Of a stretch of DNA of 64,000 nt, positions 8,685-19,500 are shown piece after piece; position 1 is the first letter of the stretch, and each line of letters begins with the position of its first letter. The notes under the pieces were generated by a model. That model searched no databases and was not told the origin of the DNA. It worked only from the letters and a program-made list of their open reading frames with translations. Source of the stretch: Bdellovibrio sp. (lineage in GTDB: Bacteria; Bdellovibrionota; Bacteriovoracia; Bacteriovoracales; Bacteriovoracaceae); the NCBI GenBank assembly GCA_016187935.1, contig JACPIU010000011.1:62001-126000 (forward strand), in the 5' to 3' direction. A program made the translations under genes and the position numbers.

Positions 8685-11600
8685 GTGAAGTTGAAGCGTC
8701 TTATTGTACAAGGATTTAAATCCTTTAAAGATCGGACTGTTATCCATTTCGATGATGGGATAACGGGGATTGTTGGCCCGAACGGGTGCGGCAAATCTAA
8801 CATCGTTGATGCTCTTTTCTGGATTATGGGAGAGCAATCGGCCAAACATTTGCGCGGCCAATCGATGAAAGATGTGATTTTTGCCGGGTCATCTAAGTAT
8901 GCGCCTGCTAATTGGGCCGAAGCAAGCTTGGTTATTGAAAATCTGGAAGGTAAACACATCCACATAGGCAATACCGTTTCTAATCCCCAAGAAATCCAAC
9001 TCACCCGAAAACTTTACCGAAATGGTGAGTCTGAATATCGCATCAATGATGTTATCTGCCGCTTGAAAGATGTTCAGGAAGTTTTCATGGACACTGGTGC
9101 CGGAGCAAAATCATATTCAATTATTGCTCAAGGTGAAATTAATCGTATTGTGCAAAGTAAGCCTGAAGATCGACGAGTGATGATCGAAGAGGTCGCAGGT
9201 ATTACCAAGTTTAAAGTGCGCAAGCGCGAGTCTCTACGCAAAATTGAGCAAACTCAAAGTAATTTGGCCCGTCTGCAAGATTTGAAATTAGAAATTGAAA
9301 AACAACTTAAGGTGCTTGAGAAGCAAGCCGAGAAGGCCGAGCGGGCACGGCAAATGAAGGATAGGGTAACCAAATATGAACTTATCACCGAGTCACATAA
9401 AGAATTTGATCTTTTAAAAGATATTCGTGATCACCATACCTTTTTAAATGAAAAAACCATCAATGTGCAAAATTGGAAAGTGCGCAAAGATGCACTTGAA
9501 ATAAGTTTAGAAGAAGAGCGTCTTGAGCGTGAGGTGCAAACTCAGAAGTTAGATGAACTTCAAGGGCAATACAATCAAATTTCACGACAGCTTGCCGCCC
9601 AAGAAGAGCGTCTTAATAATCTCTGCCAAGCTCAAAGTGATAAGGAAAAATTGCTAGATGAGAAACGGCAGGAATCTGAAGAATTGGCGCAAGAACTGTC
9701 CCAGCGCAAAGTGCGCTTGGCTGAGTTATTGTCAACCAAGGATGAACTTTTAGCACGTGGGCAGGAACAAACAGATTTTTCTGACCTAGAAGAACGTCTC
9801 AACTTTTTAAAGCAAGAGAAAGACAGTCGGGAAGATACTTTAAAAGAAGCTCAGCAGGCGCATGAGAAAATTCGACTTGAGTATCAGGGTATCAGACAAG
9901 AGAAATCAAATGTGGGCCCAAAGTTGGCGGAATATGCCGCTGCACTCCAGGACATGGCGCTTGAAATTGAGGCATTGGAAAAACAATTTAGCGGCGTCTC
10001 TGGAGAATTGGCCAATAAGCGAGAAGAATTGCGAAAACTTGAATCGGCAGTGCAAACTGCTGAAGAAGACTTGAAAAATTTGCAGGTGGAATTGTCCAAG
10101 AACAAAATTGACTTGGTGACACTGGAAACTGAGCTGCAAAGTAAAACCAAACTTAGCATGCAGGTGGAGAGTAAATTATCTTCACTTGAAGAACTTAACA
10201 GCTCCTTTGAAGGTCTGAAAGAAGGTACCGCGCAGGTCTTAAGGGAGCATGAGAGTTCAGGTATGCAACTATTTGGACGTCTCATTAAGTGTCCCACAGA
10301 AATGACTTCCGCAGTTCAACGCGCTTTGGCCGATATTTTAGAGTGTTTGACATTAGATGAATCACAAGATGGTTCTTGGCATAATAAACTTGATAATGCC
10401 TTTTTAGAAAAGGGTATCGATTATCTCGTCCCCGGTAACTCGCTTGTACAAACGACTATGGAAACATGTGAGCGTCTTAAAACCAAAGGTTTTTCCGAGG
10501 TGTTGGCGTTGACTGATCTGGTTGAAATTTTCGAAGGGAAGCAAGACCTCAAGGTCTTTTTAGAGGGCCACTATCTGGTCAAATGTGATGATCAGACACT
10601 ATGGCAGCAAGTTCCTACTGAAATCAACTTCCGTTCGATTACATCGTTGGATGGTAGGATTCATATAAAAAATCTAGGTCAAGGTAAGCTGGTTTCATAC
10701 GCTACCCAGGGTGACGAGAGTTTTGGCTTAGTTGCGCGCAATAATAAAATAGACGAATTGAAAGGTCAGCGACTTCAATTGCTGGCAGAAAAAAGCGAAT
10801 TGGAAGAAAAGGCGGTCAGCGAGCGTGCCAAATTAGTCGAGTTAGAAAGAAAGGTGGAAGAAACACGCAATTTCTTGCGTGATGGGCGTGAAAAATTTGT
10901 TGCCTTAAAGTCTTATATCGATACTAAATCGGAAGTGCATACTTCTGGTAATTCGCGTTTACAAATTTTGATTAATAGAAAACAGGAAGTTTCCAAAAAT
11001 CGTTTAGAACTTATTATTCGTGAGGAAGAACTTAGTAAAAAAGAAGAAATTCTGTCCAAAGAACAAGAGGAAAAGCTTTTATGCCTTGAGGATCAGAAAG
11101 ACGCTTTGGATTTACTTAAGAGTCGCTACGAAGATGATCGCGGCGAATTCTTGCGTTTAAGCGCTGAAGCCAAAACGTATAATGATCGTGTGAAATCCTT
11201 AGAGTCCCAAATTTTGGATACGAACGCTCAATTAGAGCGTCTTGAACAAAGAGGACTTAACAATCAAAGCGCTATTGCCCGTTATGATGAGGAAGTTCTT
11301 GCTCTTGAACAGGATTTGGCCACTCTGGAAAAAAACAATTTAGAAACTTCTCAAGTCTTGGTGGACAGGGAAGAAATGCTGTCTCTCATGCGCGACCGGC
11401 TCTCCGAACTCCTGACAGGAATGCAGGAGCGTGAAAATGAAGTAAAAGATTTAGGCCAGAAGATCAATAAATCGGAAAAGGATATGGTTGAGCATGAAGT
11501 TAGAATTGCTCAATCCATTGCTGAAGAAGCACAAGTAGCTCGTAATGTATTCGAAAAATACAGAGTGGATCTTCGTCAGTCCATTTCCACTGCACTGGAG

Positions 11601-12368
11601 TACAGCACTGCGGAATTGTCTCAATTACAAGACCTCGCCGCCATGTTCATGATGGAAGGCCCACAAGGACCGGAAAAAATTGGAGCCGAGGCCTATGAAT
11701 TCGTTCGTCGATACGGACAGGATTTAAAAGAATGTCATACCAAATTGCGTGAGGCAAAGAACGAATTAAATCGCCTCGGTGAGATCAACTGGCAAGCGAT
11801 TGAAGATTACGATCGCCAGAAATTGCGATTTGATTTCTTGGCCAAACAGGAAGATGAACTCAAGGCTTCACTTGAGGATCTGAAGATCGCCATTGAGAAA
11901 ATTGATACAAAATCCCGCGAGCGCTTCAAGGTGGCTTTTGAAGAAGTCAGCACTCGTTTTGAAAAAGTATTTCCCATCATTTTTGATGGGGGGATGGCCA
12001 AGCTCTCTCTGGTAGGCAACCCTGATGACCCCGAAGCTGGCGTCGACATTATTGCCCAACCTCCGGGAAAGAAAATGCAAAATATCAATCTCATGTCGGG
12101 GGGTGAAAAAGCTCTCACGGCAGTGGCCTTAATCTTTTCCATTTTCTTGGTTAAGCCTTCTCCCTTCTGTTTGTTGGATGAAGTCGATGCGCCTTTGGAC
12201 GATGCCAATGTCGGTCGATTTATAGAGCTATTGCGTGAAATGAGTAAAGAGAGCCAATTCATTCTCATTACCCATAATAAGAAAACGATGGAGTTGAATG
12301 ATACACTCTATGGCGTTACGATGCAGGAGCCTGGGATCTCAAAAGCAATTTCCGTTCAACTTCATTAA
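8685..12368 (+). CDS. smc: Chromosome segregation protein SMC
   Basis: 1227 residues, the usual length for bacterial SMC. The N-terminal head carries Walker A GPNGCGKSN (residues 32-40) and MGEQSAKHLRG. A long coiled coil runs from about 170 to 500, a hinge from about 515 to 680 (FGRLIKCPTEMTSAVQRALA onward), then a second coiled coil to about 1040. The C-terminal head has the signature LMSGGEKALTAVAL and Walker B FCLLDEVDAPLDDANVGRF. The start is GTG 8685 with AAAGGAAG 7 bp before. SMC organises and segregates chromosomes with ScpA/ScpB, which are not in this window. lolA follows 22 bp downstream. Confidence 0.97.
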   Translation: MKLKRLIVQGFKSFKDRTVIHFDDGITGIVGPNGCGKSNIVDALFWIMGEQSAKHLRGQSMKDVIFAGSSKYAPANWAEASLVIENLEGKHIHIGNTVSNPQEIQLTRKLYRNGESEYRINDVICRLKDVQEVFMDTGAGAKSYSIIAQGEINRIVQSKPEDRRVMIEEVAGITKFKVRKRESLRKIEQTQSNLARLQDLKLEIEKQLKVLEKQAEKAERARQMKDRVTKYELITESHKEFDLLKDIRDHHTFLNEKTINVQNWKVRKDALEISLEEERLEREVQTQKLDELQGQYNQISRQLAAQEERLNNLCQAQSDKEKLLDEKRQESEELAQELSQRKVRLAELLSTKDELLARGQEQTDFSDLEERLNFLKQEKDSREDTLKEAQQAHEKIRLEYQGIRQEKSNVGPKLAEYAAALQDMALEIEALEKQFSGVSGELANKREELRKLESAVQTAEEDLKNLQVELSKNKIDLVTLETELQSKTKLSMQVESKLSSLEELNSSFEGLKEGTAQVLREHESSGMQLFGRLIKCPTEMTSAVQRALADILECLTLDESQDGSWHNKLDNAFLEKGIDYLVPGNSLVQTTMETCERLKTKGFSEVLALTDLVEIFEGKQDLKVFLEGHYLVKCDDQTLWQQVPTEINFRSITSLDGRIHIKNLGQGKLVSYATQGDESFGLVARNNKIDELKGQRLQLLAEKSELEEKAVSERAKLVELERKVEETRNFLRDGREKFVALKSYIDTKSEVHTSGNSRLQILINRKQEVSKNRLELIIREEELSKKEEILSKEQEEKLLCLEDQKDALDLLKSRYEDDRGEFLRLSAEAKTYNDRVKSLESQILDTNAQLERLEQRGLNNQSAIARYDEEVLALEQDLATLEKNNLETSQVLVDREEMLSLMRDRLSELLTGMQERENEVKDLGQKINKSEKDMVEHEVRIAQSIAEEAQVARNVFEKYRVDLRQSISTALEYSTAELSQLQDLAAMFMMEGPQGPEKIGAEAYEFVRRYGQDLKECHTKLREAKNELNRLGEINWQAIEDYDRQKLRFDFLAKQEDELKASLEDLKIAIEKIDTKSRERFKVAFEEVSTRFEKVFPIIFDGGMAKLSLVGNPDDPEAGVDIIAQPPGKKMQNINLMSGGEKALTAVALIFSIFLVKPSPFCLLDEVDAPLDDANVGRFIELLREMSKESQFILITHNKKTMELNDTLYGVTMQEPGISKAISVQLH

Positions 12369-12390
12369 CTGTGTCTATCACGAGAGTCTT

Positions 12391-13008
12391 ATGAAATTTA
12401 TTTGTCTTTTCCTTTCATTCATATGTTGGACGGTGTATGCGGCAGATTTTATGCCCAAGGCCTTCAAAGCAGAATTTGATCAGTCGTTCATGAGTGTCAT
12501 CAAGAAAAAAACAGTGGTTAATCATGGCGTTCTCTTTTATCAATATCCAGGCAATATTCGTTTAGAAATCACCGATCCCGATGAGGGATTAATTTATGTG
12601 AGTAATCCGCAAAAGAGCTGGTATTATCGCCCGCCCTTTATTCCAGGTGAACCGGGAGAATTAAGCGTTTCTCCTAAGGGAAACACCTTGGTGGCGAAAT
12701 TTTTTGATGGACTAAAAAATGGTCTCAAAGCGAATCCTCTCTATGATGTTCGCGATCTGGGAGACAAAAAATACGAAATAATTTTTAAAAAGAATGCTGC
12801 AAAAGATGCGGGGGTCAAAAAGGCGACTCTTGCATTGCGCACCGGGGCCGAGACACTGGCATTTGCCAAAGTGGACAAGATTTCGTTGGTGTTTACTGAC
12901 AACAAAAAAGTTGATTTAGTATTTAAATCTTTGACGGCGCTCGAAAAACACCCCGACGAAGTTTTTACTTTCGTTGTGCCGGAAAATACCAACATTACCC
13001 ATCAATAG
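12391..13008 (+). CDS. lolA: Outer-membrane lipoprotein carrier LolA
   Basis: 205 residues from ATG 12391, which starts a clear signal peptide (KFICLFLSFICWTVYA, cleavage after Ala 18); a longer frame reaching back into smc is not supported. The mature protein has the LolA fold pattern: an early FDQSF strand, GVLFYQYPGNIRLE near residue 50, then YVSNPQKSWYYRPPF. LolA carries lipoproteins across the periplasm from LolCDE to the outer membrane, consistent with the many lipobox proteins encoded here. It overlaps the convergent transglycosylase gene by 7 bp. Confidence 0.85.
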   Translation: MKFICLFLSFICWTVYAADFMPKAFKAEFDQSFMSVIKKKTVVNHGVLFYQYPGNIRLEITDPDEGLIYVSNPQKSWYYRPPFIPGEPGELSVSPKGNTLVAKFFDGLKNGLKANPLYDVRDLGDKKYEIIFKKNAAKDAGVKKATLALRTGAETLAFAKVDKISLVFTDNKKVDLVFKSLTALEKHPDEVFTFVVPENTNITHQ

Positions 13009-15086
13009 AAAATGGCCTTAAGATCGTCTGGTGATAGCGGTTCCGGCGATAAAAGGCGTCGGTAATTAAAATAATTTCGAAAAATCTTTTTCACGTAAGC
13101 ATTAGTTTCGCGGTAAGGCACCATTTCAATCAGCAGTAATGTGGCATCAATGCGATGTTTTCCAAAGCAGTTTATGGGGTCGCTGCAAAAAGGAGTAAAA
13201 TATTTTTTTTGCCAACGTTGTGCTGCGATTGGGCCGGCATTATAGGCCATTATGGTTTCAGGAAAGCGACCATCAAATTCCTCTAAATATTGTCGAAAAA
13301 GAGTTGGTCCCAGAACTAGATTGATATCAGGTCCGTATAAGTCCTCGGGACCAGTTAATTTTATGTTGGCACGCTTAGCTGCAAGTTCAGCACTTGGCAT
13401 GATAACTTGCATCAGACCATAGGCATCAGCAGGGCTTTTGGCAAATTCATTAAATCCCGATTCTTGTTTTGCAATCGCCAAGAGTAATTCCACTTCGATT
13501 TCACTAACGCTAGAACCTTTTTTGAAAATTTCATAGAAGGGAGTGGGCAGGAGAATGCTGGGGTACTTGTTAATAAATTGCTCATAGGTAGAGGTGTTCA
13601 TTTTGTTTAAGTGATAGAAAACTTCGTGGTGTTGTCGGGCCCGAGCGAGTAAGAGCAGAGGTTGTTCGGAATTATTTTTTTTAGAAGGAATTGCGGAGTC
13701 AATATAACGATCGGCCAAGCTATAGAGATTAAAATGCAGAAGCCATTCAAATTTTTCATCTAAAATGACATTGTCGAGATTCAAGGCGGTCAAGGGAGGG
13801 AGGGAATGGCCCAACTCAATGGCCGACATAATACCGTAAAACCCCAAGGAATCCACAGTGAAGAGCTTTTGAAAATCGTCACTTGCATCTAGTCCTTGCA
13901 CTTTTTTGATTTTTGCCAACCAGAATTGAAATTTATATCGCTCGATTGTCGTTATGTTCAATTTTAAGGCCTGCTCAAAATATTGAGGAGCTACGTTCCA
14001 TTGTTCGTGTTGGATATGATAAAATCCCATGAGATGCAAAATATCTGCGCGCGTTTGATCGCCGATGTCGTTGGCGCTTGTAACTTTATTAAAATAATCG
14101 CTGGCCTTATCTAATTTATTTTCTCCCAAATAGATTTTTCCCAAAAGAAGGTCGATTTCCTTTTTATATCTACCAAGAAATTTCTCTTGTGTTTTCTTAA
14201 GAATGGCGAGAATTTCAATCGCCCTATTATCCTTCTCATCAGTCCATTCGGCGCGCGCCAATTCAAAACCAACTTCGTGGATAAAATCTGAGATTGTATC
14301 TAATTTTTCTGAGGGAGTTTTTTTAATTTCTCTTAGCAGAAAGCGAAGGAGTGCATCTAATTTGAGCTTATAATTATCGCGATCCTGTTCGGATTTAAAA
14401 GTTTTTGCATATATTTTCCAGGCCTCCACAAGATAATCGAGATCATTTTGTTTTTTAAAAATAATGCGTTCTAAGTAACGTCGGGCCGAAGCATATTCTC
14501 GCTCTTTAATAAAATTCTTTGCCACTTCCAAATAGTTTTCTTCAGTGATGTTGTTCAGTGCCGCAGGTGTTATGCTTTCTAATTTTTTTTGAATTCGAGT
14601 AACGGCAAGTTCAATTCCTGCTTTTTGGGCAGATTCTAACGCTTCACCTAAGTATCGTATTTTCTCGGCCTTTACTATCGAAAGTGCGCTCAGTCCTTCG
14701 AGTGAAGTGATGTGAATGAGAGGCCGTTCGGTTTTAACGACAGGGGAGCGGGAGAGAGTTTCAAAATATGGTTTTTTAAGATAACGACTTGGTGAAAATT
14801 TTGCCAAGGCCTGATCTATTTCCGGCCCACTTTGCAAACAATACAAGTGATAAATGAAGGCCAATTCCTTTAGAGGAAATTCCTCTTGTTCGGACAAATG
14901 TTGCCAATGAATGCAGGCATCTTTCATATTTCCATTTTTGGAAAGTTCATCCGCTAGTTTGAAAGTCTTAGACCAGGTCTCTTCAATTGGATGATCGGGC
15001 CTTTTCTCCGAGGGAGGAAGGTGCTTTAAACCGCCACAGGCAGCAAAGAAGGCCAAAATACATAAGTAGAGTGATTTTTCTAACAT
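13002..15086 (-). CDS. Lytic murein transglycosylase lipoprotein (Slt70-like) with TPR-type superhelix
   Basis: 694 residues with lipobox FFAAC (Cys 17), so a lipid-anchored enzyme. Residues ~30-500 are helical repeats (e.g. LIGKIYLGENK-type and MGFYHIQHEQWNVAPQYFEQ units) resembling the Slt70 doughnut domain. The C-terminal SLT domain (about 530-660) has the catalytic Glu in LLLAIAKQESGFNE, then AYGLMQVIMPSA and ETIMAYNAGP. It cleaves peptidoglycan glycan strands with anhydro-muramyl products. Divergent from rimO; a shared 102-bp spacer contains both promoters. Confidence 0.9.
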   Translation of the reverse strand: MLEKSLYLCILAFFAACGGLKHLPPSEKRPDHPIEETWSKTFKLADELSKNGNMKDACIHWQHLSEQEEFPLKELAFIYHLYCLQSGPEIDQALAKFSPSRYLKKPYFETLSRSPVVKTERPLIHITSLEGLSALSIVKAEKIRYLGEALESAQKAGIELAVTRIQKKLESITPAALNNITEENYLEVAKNFIKEREYASARRYLERIIFKKQNDLDYLVEAWKIYAKTFKSEQDRDNYKLKLDALLRFLLREIKKTPSEKLDTISDFIHEVGFELARAEWTDEKDNRAIEILAILKKTQEKFLGRYKKEIDLLLGKIYLGENKLDKASDYFNKVTSANDIGDQTRADILHLMGFYHIQHEQWNVAPQYFEQALKLNITTIERYKFQFWLAKIKKVQGLDASDDFQKLFTVDSLGFYGIMSAIELGHSLPPLTALNLDNVILDEKFEWLLHFNLYSLADRYIDSAIPSKKNNSEQPLLLLARARQHHEVFYHLNKMNTSTYEQFINKYPSILLPTPFYEIFKKGSSVSEIEVELLLAIAKQESGFNEFAKSPADAYGLMQVIMPSAELAAKRANIKLTGPEDLYGPDINLVLGPTLFRQYLEEFDGRFPETIMAYNAGPIAAQRWQKKYFTPFCSDPINCFGKHRIDATLLLIEMVPYRETNAYVKKIFRNYFNYRRLLSPEPLSPDDLKAIFY

Positions 15087-15188
15087 ATTGAAATTTAAAG
15101 TATTCTCAGTATTATCCTAAGATGTTTTTGGAAATTTTAAAAGGTGTAATTGCACAAGAAGATCATTCCTGATAACTAACACCATTTT

Positions 15189-16541
15189 ATGCAAAATACT
15201 TTTCAAAATCTAAAATCAGTCTATTTTACTTCATTAGGATGTTCCAAAAATTTAGTCGATGGTCAGGTAATGCTTGGTTATCTGGGGCTTGATGGCTTTC
15301 GTGCCACTCCTCGTGTTGAAGAAGCGGAGGTCATTGTCGTTAATACCTGTTCATTTATAGAGGCCTCTAAAAAGGAGTCAATTGATACCATTTTAGAATT
15401 GGCCGACTACAAAGATCCCAAACATGGCAAATGTCAGGCGCTTGTGGTGGCGGGCTGTATGGCACAACGTTATTCTGAGGCCTTGGAAAAAGACTTACCT
15501 GAGGTCGATTTGATTATTGGTACCGGTGAATACAACAAGATCGCCAAGCTCTTGCGTGCTTTGGAAAAGGGCCATCTCGAAGGCAAGAGTTTTGTGGATA
15601 TTCCAAAATTTATTCACACAGAGTTCGATCCGCGCATTAATACTTCTCCCAAATATATGGCATGGCTTAAGGTTTCTGAGGGCTGTAATCGCAACTGCAC
15701 TTTCTGTATCATTCCGACAATCCGAGGACGTCTGCGCTCACGCACAGTGGAATCTCTTTTGGCGGAAGCACGTGCCTTAGCGCAAGCGGGTGTAAAAGAG
15801 CTTAATCTGATCTCGCAAGATTTATCCAGTTATGAAGACCTCTATCAGTTGCTTGATGGTCTGGAAAAGGTCAATGGAATCGAATGGGTACGCTTGTTCT
15901 ACTACTATCCTGATGATTTAACTGATCAGGTGATTAAGAAGATGGCAGCGTCAAAAAAAGTTTGTAAATATCTTGATATGCCTGTGCAACATTTTTCCGA
16001 TAGTGTTTTAAAACGAATGAACCGCCAGATCACCGGCGAGAAAATCTTTGAACGGGTAGAAAAATTGCGGGCGCTCATCCCTGAAATAGTCATCCGCACG
16101 TCGATCATAGTGGGGTTTCCCGGTGAGAGCGAAGAGGATTTTGAGCACCTCCTGGCGGGGGTAAAAAAGGCGCGTTTCAATCATCTCGGTATTTTCCGCT
16201 ATAGCGATGAAGAGGGTACTCCTGCTTTCAAATTAGGGCCAAAAGTTTCCCAGGAAGTTATTGACCAGCGTTTTGATCGTCTCTTTGAAGTGCAAAAGGA
16301 AATTGCCCGTGAATACAATCGACAGAACTTGAAAAAAATCATTCAAGTTCTGGTTGAAGGCCCTCATGAAGAAACAGAACTTTTATGGCAAGGCCGTCAT
16401 ACCGGCCAGGCCCCCGACATTGACGGAGTCGTCATCATCAACGATCTCGGCACAGAAGGTAAACCCATTCATCCTGGCGACTTGATTTCAGTCGAGATCA
16501 CTGATGTGCTTGATTATGATTTGGTTGGTCAGGTCGTATAA
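15189..16541 (+). CDS. rimO: Ribosomal protein S12 methylthiotransferase RimO
   Basis: 450 residues in the order UPF0004 domain, radical SAM domain, TRAM domain. The N-terminal cluster cysteines are in SLGCSKN, VVNTCSF and VAGCMAQRY; the radical SAM cysteines are in SEGCNRNCTFC (about residue 164-174), and YLDMPVQH and the RTSIIVGFPGE motif follow. The C-terminal TRAM ends DVLDYDLVGQVV. RimO adds a methylthio group to the conserved Asp of ribosomal protein S12 using two 4Fe-4S clusters. No obvious Shine-Dalgarno precedes the ATG. Its stop directly abuts the stop of the convergent surface protein gene. Confidence 0.96.
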   Translation: MQNTFQNLKSVYFTSLGCSKNLVDGQVMLGYLGLDGFRATPRVEEAEVIVVNTCSFIEASKKESIDTILELADYKDPKHGKCQALVVAGCMAQRYSEALEKDLPEVDLIIGTGEYNKIAKLLRALEKGHLEGKSFVDIPKFIHTEFDPRINTSPKYMAWLKVSEGCNRNCTFCIIPTIRGRLRSRTVESLLAEARALAQAGVKELNLISQDLSSYEDLYQLLDGLEKVNGIEWVRLFYYYPDDLTDQVIKKMAASKKVCKYLDMPVQHFSDSVLKRMNRQITGEKIFERVEKLRALIPEIVIRTSIIVGFPGESEEDFEHLLAGVKKARFNHLGIFRYSDEEGTPAFKLGPKVSQEVIDQRFDRLFEVQKEIAREYNRQNLKKIIQVLVEGPHEETELLWQGRHTGQAPDIDGVVIINDLGTEGKPIHPGDLISVEITDVLDYDLVGQVV

Positions 16542-19500
16542 TTAGAGGCCAAGCCCTGGGAAACTTTCAAGACCGCCCGGAGTGGTCCCCATATAGGGTG
16601 GAGTAGGTGATGTAATACTTCCACCACAGCTATTCGTTTCATATACCCCCGCCGAAGCCGAACCAGAGTCATCCCAATCGTATCTGTTGTTGTAGTTATT
16701 TCCAAAATCATCGTCTAAAGTGACGTCCATATAGGTTGGAACGTTGGCATTGCCTGCCAAGTCAGGGCTTACCCGGTCTAGCCGCGAAGTCCAGGTGAAG
16801 TTTCTATTCCAATCTCGAACCACAAGCCTTATTCTCGCAATGGTGTCATAAGAGGCATTGAGACAGTCGAGGTCATAATAGGGCTGCCTTCGTCTGTAGG
16901 GATTGCTAGAATCAACTCGTACCCCCAGCACGGTTGCCGCACATCCTCCCGCGGTAATACCTGAAAAATCATCTATGTCTCCAGTTGTGTGCCTCATAAC
17001 AATGACATCATCGAGGGTCCCATCATAATCATAATCGTTTACATTATTATGAAAAGATTGAATAACCCCTGCAACCGAACCTGCATTTGCGGTAATTGTT
17101 TCACCTGGGGCACAACCGGCAATATCGTCTACAATTACCTGATAATAGGCCCCTTCAGCATACTCTTGCCAAGCATTATGGTTAAAATCAAACTCGCCAC
17201 TTTGGCATTGATTGAGATTATTATAATTGGCGAGATATTTGTTAGTATAAAAACCCTTTGAAAGTGGTGAGCCGAGCGTCCATTCCTTGGAACTCACACC
17301 CAATCCAGAACCTATACCTGATCCACTGGCAGTCAGTTGCGCATTCACTCCAACATCCAATTCGGCAGATGTGAAAAGATCTTTTGCCGGCCCTGAGATA
17401 CAAAGGGCCAGAGATCCACCGCAATTTGTTGCAGCCGCGTTGGTAATAGTTCTTTCTCCAGCAGTCTCGCAATCGCCATTGGAGCCAGTATCGGTGTAAG
17501 TGACTGTATAGGTTGCGGCAACTCCAGTGTCGCAATTGGGTAGAGATGTGCTGGAAGCTGAAGTATAATCTCCCTCACATTTTGTAAGTGAGCTAAACTC
17601 TGCTGCCACCGTGTCACAATCGGTGTCTGCGTCTGTGATTGGGTGCATGCATGTACCCCCACCACCGCCGCCATCTAAACAGCTGCTGGGAATAGTGACT
17701 GTGTACTTTCGTCTAGTAATTGCTTCCCCTGAAACGACTGGCTGAAAGCGGTTAAATTGATAGGGTCGGAATGAAATGAAATTACACATCCCAGCACCAA
17801 TGGTCGTGCCAAGCTTAAGTCCACTGGAATAAAGATCAAGTTCACCCGCCTCTAGATTGCACACAATATTCTTTGAATCCAGATAGCCTGAAGTGTTCAG
17901 CTGTGTAGTCGTAATTCGACACGGGGAACTTTGTCTTCCCTGACCTGCCTTATGAAGTTTAAAGCTGAAAGCATTCTCTGTAAGATTGTTTAGGCTGATC
18001 TGGTCGTGAACTTGAATCATAAAATCATATGTATCACTACCAACGGCATTAATCGCTTGGATTCTGTAGGTTGCTTCTGCTGACGGACTGTTGGGGGTTC
18101 CAGAGATAACTCCAGTTAAACTATTCAAGCTCAAACCAGGTGGCAAGGTGTCGGCCAGACTTCCAGTGGTAACAAGCGTATAAACAATATTTTCACCCTG
18201 AAGTGTCGAGGGGGTTAAGGCAACTTGCTCACCTGCATAAAGGTTGATCTTTCTTCGCTCAGAATAACTGGAAACAGTGTCTATGTTAAGTGAGTCATGT
18301 GGATTGTGATTATCAAACCCGTCGCTGGACTCAACAATGCCATTTTCCATGGTGGCATTAAAAACGGTACTAGAAGCAACGCCATCAACAACACCAAAAG
18401 CAGAAGCAAATCTCCTTGCCTCGTGAATTGTTCCATTACTGGTTGAAGTATTGAGACTAACGGCGGTTCCTCCAACGGTGGAAGAAAGTTGGTATGATAC
18501 ACCTGCTACAGCACCAACAACATAATAAACCTTATTGGTAAAAATACCGCTAATGTCACCTATGCTAGTAAACATCATAGGTGTTCCATTGGCGAATGCA
18601 TGGCCTGCATGATTAACAATATCTCCTGCATCGGTTGTGCTCACGGAAGCAGGCGCCGCGGCCGAAAAAAATCCCGTCGGTGAAAAGCTTACGTCTTGTC
18701 CAGCAGCTAATCCCGCTGTCGTTGTAGTTGCGGTTACTGCGATAGATTCCGAATCGATCGCAACTAGATTCACCGCAACTCCCGATCCATCAAGGCTTGG
18801 ATAAATATTTCCAGCACCAGTGGAGAAACTACCGCTACCACTGCCAGGAGTTATCCGAACGTAAATGCTTTCAAGATTACTTTGACCGGCGGACATCTGT
18901 CCATCCTGCTCTGTATTGCACGCCGTTGTGTCGTTATCGTAGTAGGAATTTCGATTTTGCAGACAATCATTAATGGCAAATGAACTACTAAGCATATTCA
19001 CGATCAGGGTATTATCCTCAACACGCAGAACGTTAGCGATACCGGTATCAGTAGTTCCCCCTGTGGCCCTTGCGACAACCATATCACCAGGCGACCATTT
19101 CATCTCATCATAACCGGCATTGAGGGTTAGTTGTTTTGTATAACCAGAGGCCCCTGTTTCCTTGTAGACCACGACACCTCTTGTATAGTTAGCTCCGACC
19201 GCAGTTGAAGCGCCACTGCCTACTGAAAAGCCTGCTGCACTAGACACTTGAAAGACCGCATCGACATAATCAATGTCTGAAATAAGTGTTCGTTGAGCAA
19301 GGTAGGGTACATTATTATCAATTCCCTCGCCCTCAGCAAACTGACCTGATGTAATCCGAACATACAGCTTATCAGTGGAAAATTTTCTTAATATTTTCCC
19401 AACACCGGAACCGCTGCCGCTGCTTGAAATTCTATCACCAACAGTGAAATAAGAATTACTATCAACGGTGAACAGTGCTTTGTTTGAGTAGCTTAGGTAT

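Noticed and set aside
8394-9004. Reverse-strand frames through the repeat cluster and the smc start
   Set aside because: They read the repeat (recurring GQKSQRSCPK peptides) and antisense of smc, so are artefacts.
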